Both the position numbers and the translations under genes were made by a program. The notes under the pieces are model-generated. The model saw nothing but the letters and a program-made list of their open reading frames with translations. It made no database searches and was not told where the DNA came from. A stretch of DNA of 64,000 bases from Candidatus Saccharicenans sp. (GTDB taxonomy: Bacteria; Acidobacteriota; Aminicenantia; Aminicenantales; Saccharicenantaceae): assembly GCA_026414545.1 (NCBI GenBank), contig JAOAIU010000001.1, positions 59,962 through 123,961 of the forward strand, read 5' to 3'. Positions 8,657 through 17,360 of this stretch are shown in pieces. Numbering within the stretch: the stretch's first letter is position 1; each line of letters starts with the position of its first letter.

Positions 8657-9796
8657 TCAGAGCCGGCATTCTAGAATTGCTTTTTCCTCGGAGTCAACCA
8701 TGACCAGGAAATTGCGGCTCTGCTTGGCCCTTAAAAGAGCCCGGTCCGCCCGGGCATAACACTGAAACAGGTCCCGCAGCTCGGGGCCGAAAATGACGCA
8801 GCCGACAGAAAAGGTGACCGGCCATTCCACCCCCTGGCTTACGGTCTGGAACTCGGTTTTCAACTTTATGAAAATATTGAGGATGTCAATTTCGTTCTTC
8901 ACTTCGGGGAAGAAAAAGCCCAGCTCGTCACCGCCCAGCCGCCCGATCAGGTCCGAAGACCTCATCTTCCTGGCAATGACCTGGCCCAGGTTCATCAGGA
9001 TTTCATCCCCGACCAGATGGCCGAGGGTGTCGTTTATTTCCTTAAAACGGTCCAGGTCCAGGATGCAGAAGGCCGCAGCCTCTCCATTCTTCTCTCTCCG
9101 GGACAGGAAGCGCTTGACTTCATCCATGAAAAAGCCCCGGTTCAGCAGTCCGGTCAGGCTGTCCACCTCGGCCAGTTTTCTCAAAGAAATGCCGTGCAGG
9201 AAGTTGTCCCGGTTTAATTTTTCCAGGTAATAAGCTACTCCCATGCCAATCAGGTTGGCCGAAATCAGGAAGAAATTGTTGTTGATGAAAACATGCCTGG
9301 GCAGCGGATTGATCCTCAGGCTCACCACCTCAAAACCGATAATGATCAACAGGCAGTTCAGCGAGGCCCGGATGAAGCGCAATCCCAGGAAAGTGTAATT
9401 GTAAATCAGAATCAGCATCAGACCCTGGGAATAAAGATAGAGGGCCGGGTCCGGGATCAGGGCCAGCATGGCCAGAATGCCGCCACCGCCAACCAGAATT
9501 CCCAGAGAAGCTATCTCCTGGTAGTAACGTATGAAAAATCTTTTTTGGAAGGACAGCAATAAACAAACAATGAGAATCGGGTTGACGATGGCAAACCTGA
9601 TAAACCAGATCCAGGGCCACAGTGGTCCGACGCTGACCGAATCCAGGACGGCAAACATCGAATACAGAAAAATAGCCAGGGCCATGGCCCAGCGGAAACG
9701 AACCACTGCTCGCCCGTGGTAGCTCTCCAGGAATTTCTTTTCCAGCTCCGCATTACCAAAGGTCAGGGTCAGCGGATTGAGAGTCGAGTTGGACAT
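8657..9796 (-). CDS. Membrane-bound diguanylate cyclase (GGDEF domain)
   Basis: 379 residues: roughly six membrane helices in the first 195 residues (no recognised sensory domain), then a GGDEF domain beginning DSLTGLLNR at 212-220. The active-site motif is GGDEL at 288-292 rather than GGDEF/GGEEF. The Mg-binding and base-binding residues (DLDRFKEIND) are present. The allosteric I-site RSSD at 279-282 sits exactly five residues before GGDEL, so product inhibition by c-di-GMP is expected. Probably an active cyclase synthesising c-di-GMP from GTP. Transcribed alone; no c-di-GMP effector is adjacent. Confidence 0.88.
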   Translation of the reverse strand: MSNSTLNPLTLTFGNAELEKKFLESYHGRAVVRFRWAMALAIFLYSMFAVLDSVSVGPLWPWIWFIRFAIVNPILIVCLLLSFQKRFFIRYYQEIASLGILVGGGGILAMLALIPDPALYLYSQGLMLILIYNYTFLGLRFIRASLNCLLIIIGFEVVSLRINPLPRHVFINNNFFLISANLIGMGVAYYLEKLNRDNFLHGISLRKLAEVDSLTGLLNRGFFMDEVKRFLSRREKNGEAAAFCILDLDRFKEINDTLGHLVGDEILMNLGQVIARKMRSSDLIGRLGGDELGFFFPEVKNEIDILNIFIKLKTEFQTVSQGVEWPVTFSVGCVIFGPELRDLFQCYARADRALLRAKQSRNFLVMVDSEEKAILECRL

Positions 9797-9830
9797 CTCT
9801 CAGACCATCCTGCTTTCACAAGTCCATAAG

Positions 9831-9859
9831 ATTATATGGATAGGGAGGATACAAAGCAA
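9831..9859 (-). promoter_or_regulatory. Promoter for the diguanylate cyclase gene
   Basis: TTGCTT (9859-9854), 17-base spacer, consensus TATAAT (9836-9831) on the minus strand, about 35 bases upstream of the ATG at 9796. Confidence 0.6.
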
Positions 9860-9964
9860 TAGCCATGATGGTATTTTTCCCCGTTGGCAAACCGGGTTAA
9901 CCCCGGGGCGCTTTTGCGATAAAACAGGGTGGGCCCCGGGCCATCTTGGCCCCGGATAACGAGT

Positions 9965-9993
9965 TTGCTTGATAGGGTTAATTATGCTAAAAT
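9965..9993 (+). promoter_or_regulatory. Promoter for yebC-ruvCAB-queA
   Basis: TTGCTT (9965-9970), 17-base spacer, TAAAAT (9988-9993), about 30 bases upstream of the yebC start. It shares its -35 sequence with the divergent cyclase promoter. Confidence 0.5.
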
Positions 9994-10022
9994 TTTTTCG
10001 CACTCAAGTTAAGGAGCAAGCC

Positions 10023-10778
10023 ATGTCTGGACATTCAAAATGGCATTCTATCAAACATAAGAAGGCAGCCGTCGATGCCAAGAGAGGTAAGCTGTTCACC
10101 AAGCTGATAAGGGAAATCAGTGTGGCCGCCAGGTCTGGCGGTGGCGACCCGGAAAAGAACCCCCGTCTGCGCAAAGCCATCGCTGACGCCAAGGCCGTGA
10201 ATATGCCTTCCGACAATATCAAAAGGGCCATCATGAAGGGCACCGGCCAGCTGGAGGGGGCCTCCTACGAAGAAGTCGTATACGAAGGCTACGGGCCGGG
10301 TGGAGTGGCCATCTACCTGACTGCCCTGACCGATAATAAAAACCGCACCGTGGCTGAGCTGAGGCACATCTTCTCCAAGTTCGGTGGCCGAATGGGAGAG
10401 TCGGGCTGCGTGGCCTGGATGTTCAAGCGGCAGGGTTACATAGATGTCGAAAAATCAAAAGCCGATGAAGAAAAGCTCCTGGAGATTGCCCTGAACGCCG
10501 GAGCCGAGGACGTCCGCGACGACGGCAGCAACTTCGAAATCATCACCACCCCGGAAAACTACGAGGCGGTCCTGGAAGCCCTGAAACAGAACAACATCGA
10601 AATCTCGACCTCCAACGTTGGTTATCTGCCCCAGAACTACGTCAAGCTGGAGGGCAAGCAGGCGGAACAGTGCCTGAAGCTAATCGAGGAACTGGAAGAC
10701 CATGACGACGTTCAGTCGGTTTCTGCCAATTTTGACATAGACGAAGAAGAAATTGCCAAGTATTCAGCCGCCAGTTAA
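10023..10778 (+). CDS. yebC: YebC/TACO1-family protein
   Basis: 251 residues beginning [22 protein letters not shown], the canonical family N-terminus. The frame is open upstream to 9969, but the ATG at 10023 with AAGGAG eight bases before it matches the family start. Members act as translation factors easing polyproline stalls and/or as DNA-binding regulators. The acidic C-terminus is typical. It heads the ruvCAB cluster, a common arrangement. Confidence 0.95.
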   Translation: MSGHSKWHSIKHKKAAVDAKRGKLFTKLIREISVAARSGGGDPEKNPRLRKAIADAKAVNMPSDNIKRAIMKGTGQLEGASYEEVVYEGYGPGGVAIYLTALTDNKNRTVAELRHIFSKFGGRMGESGCVAWMFKRQGYIDVEKSKADEEKLLEIALNAGAEDVRDDGSNFEIITTPENYEAVLEALKQNNIEISTSNVGYLPQNYVKLEGKQAEQCLKLIEELEDHDDVQSVSANFDIDEEEIAKYSAAS

Positions 10779-10794
10779 CGGAATGGCCCGCTAA

Positions 10795-11307
10795 ATGAGG
10801 GTGCTCGGTTTGGACCCCAGCCTCCAGTCCACGGGCTTCGGTATCGTTGAAAATGAGGGAGAAAAAGTCCAGGCCATAGTTTATGGAATAATCAAACCCG
10901 AAAGCCGGGCCGAGTTTCACCATCGCCTCAACGAAATCAGAACCGAGCTGGAAAAAATCATCGACCAGTTTTCACCCGACGAGGTGGCCATAGAAAATCC
11001 CTTCTATGCCCGCAACGTCAGAACAGCCCTTTCCCTGGGGCAGGTGCGAGGGGCAGTCCTGGTGGCCCTGGCTTCCAGGCATTGTCCCCTATTTGAATAT
11101 TCTGCCCTGGAGATCAAAAAAGCCGTCACCGGTTATGGCCAGGCTGAAAAAGACCAGGTGCAGAGGATGGTAAAAATATTGCTCAACCTGGAGGATGACC
11201 GCATGTCGCTCGATGCCTCTGACGCTCTGGCTGCGGCCATCTGCCATCTGAATAACCGGAGGCTGGAACTCAGGCTGGAAGAAAATCAGAAGAAAGAAAA
11301 AAGATGA
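10795..11307 (+). CDS. ruvC: Holliday junction resolvase RuvC
   Basis: Endonuclease that cleaves Holliday junctions bound by RuvAB. 170 residues with the RNase H-like fold. Catalytic acids are visible as Asp7 (LGLDPS), Glu in AIENPF near residue 65, and the C-terminal pair in SLDASDALAAA near 140. It lies 16 bases after yebC and overlaps ruvA by 4 bases (ATGA). Confidence 0.97.
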   Translation: MRVLGLDPSLQSTGFGIVENEGEKVQAIVYGIIKPESRAEFHHRLNEIRTELEKIIDQFSPDEVAIENPFYARNVRTALSLGQVRGAVLVALASRHCPLFEYSALEIKKAVTGYGQAEKDQVQRMVKILLNLEDDRMSLDASDALAAAICHLNNRRLELRLEENQKKEKR

Positions 11308-11891
11308 TCGCTTACCTCAAAGGAAAAATTCTGCAGAAAAAGCCGGGTGAAGTGGTGGTGGACACCGGGGGCGTGGGTTATTCCTTGCTCATCCCGCTAT
11401 CCACCTATTTCAAGCTGGGGGAAGCCGGGTCACCGGTTGAGCTTCAGGTTTATACTCATCTGACTGACGATTCGCTGCAGCTGTTTGGTTTTCTTACTCC
11501 CGAAGAAAAAAATACATTTCTTAAGCTCATCACCATTTCCGGAATCGGGCCCAAGATGGCTATCAACATTCTCTCCGGCATAGAACCGAAGGAGCTGGAA
11601 GAAGCCGTGCGAGAAACAAACGTCGCCAGGCTGTCCATGATTCCGGGCATCGGCAAAAAGACTGCCCTGCGGGTGATAATGGAGCTGGCCGACAAAATTG
11701 AAAAGAAAGAAAAGGTCCTGTCCCGCAAGGAATCAAAAGAGAGAGAGGACCTGGTCTCAGCCCTGGTCAACCTTGGTTTCCGACGCAAAGAATCGGAACA
11801 GGTGGTGGATCTGACCATCAGCTCTCTGGGAACCCAGGCCGGTTTTGACCTGCTGCTCAGGGAATGCCTGAAAAGAATGTCCAAAATATGA
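11304..11891 (+). CDS. ruvA: Holliday junction branch migration protein RuvA
   Basis: Tetrameric DNA-binding subunit of the RuvAB branch-migration motor. 195 residues: N-terminal OB domain (MIAYLKGKI through LFGFLTPEEK), two helix-hairpin-helix motifs (ISGIGPKMA and IPGIGKKTA), and a C-terminal three-helix RuvB-contact domain (VSALVNLGFRRKES). The start codon overlaps the ruvC stop. Confidence 0.97.
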   Translation: MIAYLKGKILQKKPGEVVVDTGGVGYSLLIPLSTYFKLGEAGSPVELQVYTHLTDDSLQLFGFLTPEEKNTFLKLITISGIGPKMAINILSGIEPKELEEAVRETNVARLSMIPGIGKKTALRVIMELADKIEKKEKVLSRKESKEREDLVSALVNLGFRRKESEQVVDLTISSLGTQAGFDLLLRECLKRMSKI

Positions 11892-11933
11892 TTTAATAAT
11901 ATAGAATAGGCTAGAAAGGAATAGAGGTCCAAG

Positions 11934-12947
11934 ATGCCGGCCATTCTGACTCCGGTTAAGACCCGCGAAGATGTTCTGTTCGAAGATAGCCTCCGGCCGC
12001 AGAAGTTTGATGATTTCATCGGCCAGGACAACATCAAAACTAATCTGAAAATCTTCATCCAGGCCGCCCGCAAGAGAGGAGAGCATCTGGACCATGTGCT
12101 GCTTTACGGGCCTCCGGGCCTGGGCAAAACCAGCCTGGCCTATCTGATCTCCAAGGAGCTGGGGGTGGGAATAAAGCCCACCTCCGGGCCGGTCATCGAA
12201 AAAGCCGGCGACCTGTCGGCCATCCTGACCAGCCTCCAGGACAAGGAAGTCCTGTTCATCGACGAAATTCACCGGCTTCATCCCTCGCTGGAAGAAATCC
12301 TCTATTCGGCCATGGAAGACTTCAGCCTGGATGTCATCATCGGCCAGGGTCCAGGAGCCCGGAGCCACAAGCTGAGAATTAAAAGGTTTACCTTGGTTGG
12401 AGCCACTACCCGGGCCGGCAGAATCACCGCCCCGCTTCGAAGCCGCTTCGGTATCGTCCATCGCCTCGATTATTATCGGGTGGAAGACCTTAAAAAGATT
12501 ATCATGCGTTCGGCCAGCATACTGGGAGTAAAGGTTGAAGACAGCGGGGCCGAGGAAATTGCTAAAAGAGCCCGCGGCACCCCCAGGATTGCCAACCGGC
12601 TGCTGCGCCGGGTCCGGGATTTCGCCGAGGTCAAGGGCGACGGCCAGATTGACGCCAGGATTGCCCGCCGGGCCCTGGACCAGATGGAGGTCGATGTCCT
12701 GGGCCTGGATGATGTTGACCGTAAAATTCTTATGACCATCATGGAGAATTTCGGCGGCGGGCCGGTCGGCATCAACACCATTGCCGCCGCCATTGACGAA
12801 GAAAAGGACACCATAGAATCCATCTACGAGCCTTACCTGATGCGGCTGGGCTTCCTGGAAAGGACCCTGCGCGGCCGCAAGCTGACGGCTAAAGCTTACG
12901 AACACCTCGGCTTTAAACCGCCAGCTAACCAGAAAAAGCTCTTCTAA
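11934..12947 (+). CDS. ruvB: Holliday junction branch migration ATPase RuvB
   Basis: AAA+ hexameric motor driving branch migration. 337 residues with Walker [10 protein letters not shown] at 59-67, Walker [10 protein letters not shown], sensor 1 GATTRAG, arginine-finger region LRSRFG, sensor 2 [17 protein letters not shown], and the C-terminal winged helix ending in the usual hydrophobic tail. AGAGG ribosome site. 42 bases after ruvA and 9 bases before queA. Confidence 0.97.
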   Translation: MPAILTPVKTREDVLFEDSLRPQKFDDFIGQDNIKTNLKIFIQAARKRGEHLDHVLLYGPPGLGKTSLAYLISKELGVGIKPTSGPVIEKAGDLSAILTSLQDKEVLFIDEIHRLHPSLEEILYSAMEDFSLDVIIGQGPGARSHKLRIKRFTLVGATTRAGRITAPLRSRFGIVHRLDYYRVEDLKKIIMRSASILGVKVEDSGAEEIAKRARGTPRIANRLLRRVRDFAEVKGDGQIDARIARRALDQMEVDVLGLDDVDRKILMTIMENFGGGPVGINTIAAAIDEEKDTIESIYEPYLMRLGFLERTLRGRKLTAKAYEHLGFKPPANQKKLF

Positions 12948-12956
12948 TATTCTCAG

Positions 12957-14009
12957 ATGACTGAAAAAATTCTCTTGAAAGATTACGATTATGAGCTGCC
13001 CTCTGAGCTCATCGCCCAGCAGCCGTTGCCCAACCGCGATGACTCCAGGATGATGGTCCTGAACCGGAGTTTGAAGACAACGGAGCACCGCCATTTTAAG
13101 GAAATCATCGATTTTTTCGGGCCCGGCGACCTTCTGGTGCTAAACAATTCCCGGGTGATTCCGGCCAGGGCCTGGGCTGTTAAGATAAATGGGGATGAAA
13201 AGAGCATAGAATTTCTCTTCATCAAAGAACAAAAGCCCGGGGTCTGGGAAGTCCTCTGCCGGCCGGCTAAAAAAGTTAAAGAAGGAGACCGGCTGGTTTT
13301 TGATAAGAACCTGGAAGCCAGGGTCATAGGCCGCGGGCCTCTGGGACAGCGGCTGCTGGAATTCACCACCACCGAGGTCCTGGCCAGACTCAAGGAAATC
13401 GGCGTTCCTCCCCTGCCCCCTTACATCAAGCGAAAAAAGGGCGACCCGAGATTTAAGAAAGTAGATGCTGAAAGATACCAGACAGTCTATGCCGAAAGGG
13501 ATGGCTCCATCGCCGCGCCCACGGCTGGCCTGCACTTTACTGAAAGCATTCTGAACGAACTTAAGCAGAAGGGAGTTAGCATTCAGTATGTGACTCTTAA
13601 CGTCGGCCTGGCCACCTTTCAGCCGGTCAGGGTGGAGAAAATCACCGAGCACCGGATGCTGGAAGAATCTTTTTTCATCAGTCAAGAGACAGCCGAAACT
13701 ATAAACCTGGCCAAAAAGGAAGGCCGGCGGGTTACGGCCGTCGGAACCACGGTGGTCAGAACTCTGGAAAGCGCCTGGACAGGAAAAGGCATAAAGGCAG
13801 GAGGACAGGCCACCCGCCTGTTTATTTACCCGGGATATGATTTTAAGGTGGTCGACCGACTACTAACCAACTTCCATCTTCCCCGCTCCACCCTGCTGAT
13901 GCTGGTCTGTGCTTTTGCCGGCCATGACCTGGTGATGTCCGCCTACCAGGAAGCCGTCAGGGAACGTTACCGTTTCTTCTCTTACGGCGACTGCATGCTG
14001 ATTCTCTAA
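12957..14009 (+). CDS. queA: S-adenosylmethionine:tRNA ribosyltransferase-isomerase
   Basis: Transfers and isomerises the ribosyl moiety of SAM onto preQ1 in tRNA to form epoxyqueuosine. 350 residues with family motifs at the start (YELPSELIAQQPLPNRDDSR), FLVLNN-type segment (LLVLNNSRVIPAR), AAPTAGLHFT and FHLPRSTLLMLV near the end. Co-location with ruvCAB is common. No terminator is evident downstream. Confidence 0.96.
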   Translation: MTEKILLKDYDYELPSELIAQQPLPNRDDSRMMVLNRSLKTTEHRHFKEIIDFFGPGDLLVLNNSRVIPARAWAVKINGDEKSIEFLFIKEQKPGVWEVLCRPAKKVKEGDRLVFDKNLEARVIGRGPLGQRLLEFTTTEVLARLKEIGVPPLPPYIKRKKGDPRFKKVDAERYQTVYAERDGSIAAPTAGLHFTESILNELKQKGVSIQYVTLNVGLATFQPVRVEKITEHRMLEESFFISQETAETINLAKKEGRRVTAVGTTVVRTLESAWTGKGIKAGGQATRLFIYPGYDFKVVDRLLTNFHLPRSTLLMLVCAFAGHDLVMSAYQEAVRERYRFFSYGDCMLIL

Positions 14010-14170
14010 AAAGAATTTAAGAACGCTTATTGAACACCGGCTTAAATCTGTAATCCAGGCTATTCTCGTCGTTTTATATCTTGCTGCCACCCGGGTCCTG
14101 TACCGCCGACAAAAAGATATGTTTGACAATAAGATTTTTTTTTATATTTTTATTATCCGGAGAGGGAAAA

Positions 14171-14187
14171 TTCTTATAAGGATTCCA
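14171..14187 (+). repeat. Direct repeat copy 1 (CTTATAAG core)
   Basis: TTCTTATAAGGATTCCA. A second copy with two changes lies at 14331-14347, just upstream of the kinase pseudogene. Possible regulator site or chance. Confidence 0.4.
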
Positions 14188-14330
14188 GGCTTGCCAAAGG
14201 AAAACACTCATTGATTTTACTCTGACCTGTGGCTTACCCTTTCACCAACAGCCCGTCTCAAATTTCAATTACTGCTCCCATTCTTATTACCTCACTGTTA
14301 AATATCGACGCCACCTTCTGAACGGCAATT

Positions 14331-14347
14331 TTCTTATAAGACTTCCA
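14331..14347 (+). repeat. Direct repeat copy 2 (CTTATAAG core)
   Basis: TTCTTATAAGACTTCCA, 17 bases before the pseudogene ATG. It differs from copy 1 at two positions. Confidence 0.4.
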
Positions 14348-14363
14348 CCGGTGCAAGGTTCTG

Positions 14364-14704
14364 ATGAAGTGTTGCGTATGCGATGCAGAGAACAACGATA
14401 ACTCCCGCTTCTGCAGCGACTGCGGGGCGCCTCTGAAAGCGGCGGCGGAACCTAAAGGTGTTCCTGCAACCAGGACACCCTGGAAGTTCTTCTTCGTGTC
14501 CCCAAGCCTGGCTCTCTCGTCGCCGGCAAGTACCGTATCCTGGAAGAGCTCGGTCGCGGTGGCATGGGCATCGTCTATAAGGCTGAGGACCTCAAGCTCA
14601 AGAGATATGTGGCCCTGAAGTTCCTGCCGCTCGACCTCAAGGAGCAGTTCATCGCAACTTCGCTTAGAATTTGTGACCCCCTAACTGAGCCCCAGGTTCC
14701 TTGA
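14364..14704 (+). pseudogene. Zinc-ribbon / Ser-Thr protein kinase remnant
   Basis: The first frame starts MKCCVCDAENNDNSRFCSDC, a four-cysteine zinc ribbon. Near 14478-14482 the frame must shift to continue: a second frame (from about 14482, ending TGA at 14702-14704) reads [20 protein letters not shown], the glycine-rich loop of a eukaryotic-type Ser/Thr kinase, and then [19 protein letters not shown] with the ATP-binding lysine. Homology stops at about 14655, where unrelated sequence begins, so the rest of the N-lobe, the catalytic loop, the DFG segment and any sensor domain are missing. Zinc ribbon followed by kinase is a familiar start for bacterial signalling kinases. The combination of a frameshift and truncation indicates a dead gene. 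Confidence 0.85.
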
Positions 14705-15101
14705 TATTGTCAAGAAAATGAAGCTTCCGCTTCCAGCTTAATGCCTTTGACCGGTCTCCAATAGAATAAATTCATGATCAACTGGCAAGAGTGCCAGGCC
14801 AAGAAGGAAGGATAACCAGAAGCCCGGTTAAGCTGTTTTTCCCTTGCACCTGGTTGCACTTCGGACTCCAAGATATGATTGATAAGATTTATCCTGTTAT
14901 CTGACCCAAAACAAAAATTAACCCAGACCAACCCACTTTCTTATCGATATCTTTTTCTCCCGGCTCTGATCTTATAATCAGCAAATATATGGTGTCTTTT
15001 TCAGGCTCGTAGCGGCTAATATTAGCTCTTGGCCAACGAATTCAATTTAACAGCAGCATTTGGGCTAAGCAGACCGGGCCGACCATATGAATTCCAGGCG
15101 A
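14705..15101. other. Intergenic remnant, no recognisable gene
   Basis: After the point where kinase homology breaks (about 14655-14663) the sequence resembles nothing flanking it. A short minus-strand open frame (14710-14931, 73 codons) has no recognisable domain. It could be the scar of an insertion that removed the rest of the kinase gene, but no terminal inverted repeats or transposase motifs were found by eye. Confidence 0.35.
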
Positions 15102-16226
15102 TCAATCCAGGCGGCGCCGAAAGCGGCTGACGCTCAGCAGATTTATGGCCACCGCCAGCCCTATCAACCAGAGAGCTTCATCATAAAGGGCCGTCAGCCC
15201 CACGCCTTTTAAAAAGATGCCCCTGAGTATGACCAGGTAATATCGCAATGGAATGATAAAAGTCAGCCCCTGAAAAAACCGGGGCATGTTTTCAATCGGA
15301 AAGACAAAACCGGACAGCATCATCATCGGAAGCATGAAGAAAAAGGAAGTCAGCATGGCCTGTTGCGGGGTGCGGGTTATGGTGGAAATGAATAAGCCGA
15401 TGCCCAGGGTGCTCAGCATGTAAATGAAGCTCAGCACAAGAAGCAGCAGAAAGCTTCCCCTGAGCGGCAGCCGGAACCAGAAGCGGGTCACGGCGAAAAT
15501 CAAAAAGACGTCCAGCGTTCCGATGATGAAGAACGGCAGAAGCTTGCCGAGGATTATGTCCAGCGGCCGCAGCGGGGTGACGATAAGCTGCTCCATCGTC
15601 CCGCGGTCATATTCCTTGACCACAGCCATGGCCGTCAGGATGACCGTCATGACCATCAACAGCAACCCAAAAACTCCGGGCAGCAGGAAATTCCGGCTGA
15701 TGAGAGCCGGGTTGAAAAAGACCCGGACTTCGGGCTGAATGACTGCTGGCTTCGAGCCGGCCGCCATTTTGACCAGGGCCTGCCTGATGATTTTCTGGTT
15801 GTAATGGCGGGCAATCATTTCCAGGTAATTCAGTCCGATGGTGGCGGTTTGGCTTTCTGTCCCGTCTATTAAGCCCTGAAAAGAGGTAGCTTTGGCAGCC
15901 AGAAGGTCCCGTTCAAACCCTGGCGGAATTATCAGGGCCACGGCCGCCCGGCCGCTGTCGAGATACGGGTCAACTTTTTCTGGCGCTTCCTCCCGCCCGA
16001 CCTCTACGAAATAGCCCGAGTTAAAAACCGCGCGGAGAAAATCCCGGCTGCTTTCGGAATTATCCTGGTCCACCACCACCACCGGAATATCCCTGACATC
16101 CAGGCTGACGGCATAGCCCAGAATCAGAAGCTGAAAGATGGGGGCGATGATGACCAGCGGCAGCATCCGGCGGTCGCGCCGCACCTGTATCAATTCTTTC
16201 CTGATAAAAGCCAGAAGCTTTTTCAT
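15102..16226 (-). CDS. ABC-2 type permease (YbhR-like)
   Basis: 374-residue ABC-2 permease: N-terminal RKELIQVRRDRRMLPLVIIAP amphipathic helix and first membrane helix, a large periplasmic loop (about residues 45-175), then five membrane helices with the MEQLIVTPLRPLDIILGKLLP elbow helix typical of the family. Last gene of a six-gene exporter operon; its ATG overlaps the end of the preceding permease by 4 bases. Most similar in design to YbhR/YhhJ permeases. Substrate unknown; family members export cations, drugs or lipophilic compounds. Confidence 0.88.
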   Translation of the reverse strand: MKKLLAFIRKELIQVRRDRRMLPLVIIAPIFQLLILGYAVSLDVRDIPVVVVDQDNSESSRDFLRAVFNSGYFVEVGREEAPEKVDPYLDSGRAAVALIIPPGFERDLLAAKATSFQGLIDGTESQTATIGLNYLEMIARHYNQKIIRQALVKMAAGSKPAVIQPEVRVFFNPALISRNFLLPGVFGLLLMVMTVILTAMAVVKEYDRGTMEQLIVTPLRPLDIILGKLLPFFIIGTLDVFLIFAVTRFWFRLPLRGSFLLLLVLSFIYMLSTLGIGLFISTITRTPQQAMLTSFFFMLPMMMLSGFVFPIENMPRFFQGLTFIIPLRYYLVILRGIFLKGVGLTALYDEALWLIGLAVAINLLSVSRFRRRLD

Positions 16227-17359
16227 TTCTCGAGACTCTTTCGCAGCCTGATAAGGCTGAACCCTGTTACGGCCAGCCCGTAAACCACCAGAAAAATGAT
16301 TTCACGATAATAGGCAGCCAGCCCGGCCCCTTTAAGGATTATGGCTCTTAAGCCAACCAGAAAATACCTGGCCGGGATGATGTAGGTTATGGCTTGCACC
16401 ACCACCGGCATATTCCTGATCGGAAAGACAAAACCCGAAAGGATGAAGGTTGGAAGAAGCGTGGTCAACCCGGCCAGCAGAAAGGCTACCTGCTGGGAAG
16501 CAGCCACCGTTGACACCAGGATTCCCTGGCTCAGGCCGCAGAACAGGAAGAGCACCATGACCAGGAGCAGCAGCGGATAGCTGCCCTTGATGGCAATGCC
16601 GAAAAGCACCCGGCCGGCCAGCAGAACCAGGTGGGCTCCAAGCAGCGACAGCAACAGGTAAGGGATGATTTTTCCGATTATCATTTCAGCCGGGCCGAGC
16701 GGCGACAGCAGCAGCTGGTTCATGGTGCCTTTTTCCTTTTCCCGGACGATCGACAGGGCGGTAGCCAGAACTATGATTATCATCAGAACAAAGGCCATCA
16801 ACCCGGGGACCAGGAACCTGGAGCTCTTTAGCTCGGGGTTATACCAGACCCTGATGCGGCTGTCCACAGGCATCAGCGCCTTTTTTAACCCACTTCTTTC
16901 CAGCAACTCCAGATTTAAGCCCATTGAATACTGGAGCATTATATTGCTAAGATAACCAAGGCCGGTCAGGGCTGTGGTGGAATTGGTGCCGTCGGCCAGA
17001 ATCTGGATAGCCGGGCTACGTCCTGAAGCCAGGTCCCGGGCAAAATTCCTGGGGATTACCACCGCCAGCTTGATTTTCTCAGTATCAAAGAACGGGTCTA
17101 TTTCAGAGATGGAATCAAGCTGGTATTTAAGGTCGAAATACTCTCCGGAGGTCAGATGCCGGACAAGTTCCCGGCTGGCCTGGCTGCGGTCTAGGTCCAC
17201 CACCGCCAGGCTGAGGTGTTTAACATCAAAATTCAAAGCATAGCCAAACATGATCAGGATAAAAGTCGGAAGAACCAGAAGCAGAGTCAGGCTGATGGGA
17301 TCCCGACGGATCTGGATGAATTCCTTTCTGATGACCGGTCTGAGGCGTTTGAGGCTCAT
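16223..17359 (-). CDS. ABC-2 type permease (YbhS-like)
   Basis: 378-residue ABC-2 permease paralogous to its downstream neighbour: MSLKRLRPVIRKEFIQIRRD start, large extracytoplasmic loop, MNQLLLSPLGPAEMIIGKIIP coupling region and five C-terminal membrane helices with SGFVFPIRNMP. The frame is open to 17428, but the ATG at 17359 follows the upstream ATPase stop by one base and has an AAAGGGG site, so it is chosen. The two permeases likely form the heterodimeric membrane channel. Confidence 0.9.
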   Translation of the reverse strand: MSLKRLRPVIRKEFIQIRRDPISLTLLLVLPTFILIMFGYALNFDVKHLSLAVVDLDRSQASRELVRHLTSGEYFDLKYQLDSISEIDPFFDTEKIKLAVVIPRNFARDLASGRSPAIQILADGTNSTTALTGLGYLSNIMLQYSMGLNLELLERSGLKKALMPVDSRIRVWYNPELKSSRFLVPGLMAFVLMIIIVLATALSIVREKEKGTMNQLLLSPLGPAEMIIGKIIPYLLLSLLGAHLVLLAGRVLFGIAIKGSYPLLLLVMVLFLFCGLSQGILVSTVAASQQVAFLLAGLTTLLPTFILSGFVFPIRNMPVVVQAITYIIPARYFLVGLRAIILKGAGLAAYYREIIFLVVYGLAVTGFSLIRLRKSLEK

Positions 17360-17360
17360 C

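Larger units (their letters stand above)
14010..14363. other. AT-rich non-coding stretch with a 17-base direct repeat
   Basis: No gene seen. A 17-base element with the palindromic core CTTATAAG occurs twice (14171-14187 and 14331-14347, 15 of 17 identical). A TTGACA hexamer at 14123-14128 precedes a T/A-rich run. Base composition is more AT-rich than flanking genes, which suggests decayed or acquired DNA. Confidence 0.5.

Noticed and set aside
11757..13094. Long minus-strand open frame (445 codons)
   Set aside because: Antisense to ruvA, ruvB and queA, all with intact motifs. A product of GC-rich third positions.
14710..14931. Possible transposase fragment, minus strand (73 codons)
   Set aside because: No DDE, HTH or inverted-repeat signature could be seen. 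Kept only as an unexplained remnant.
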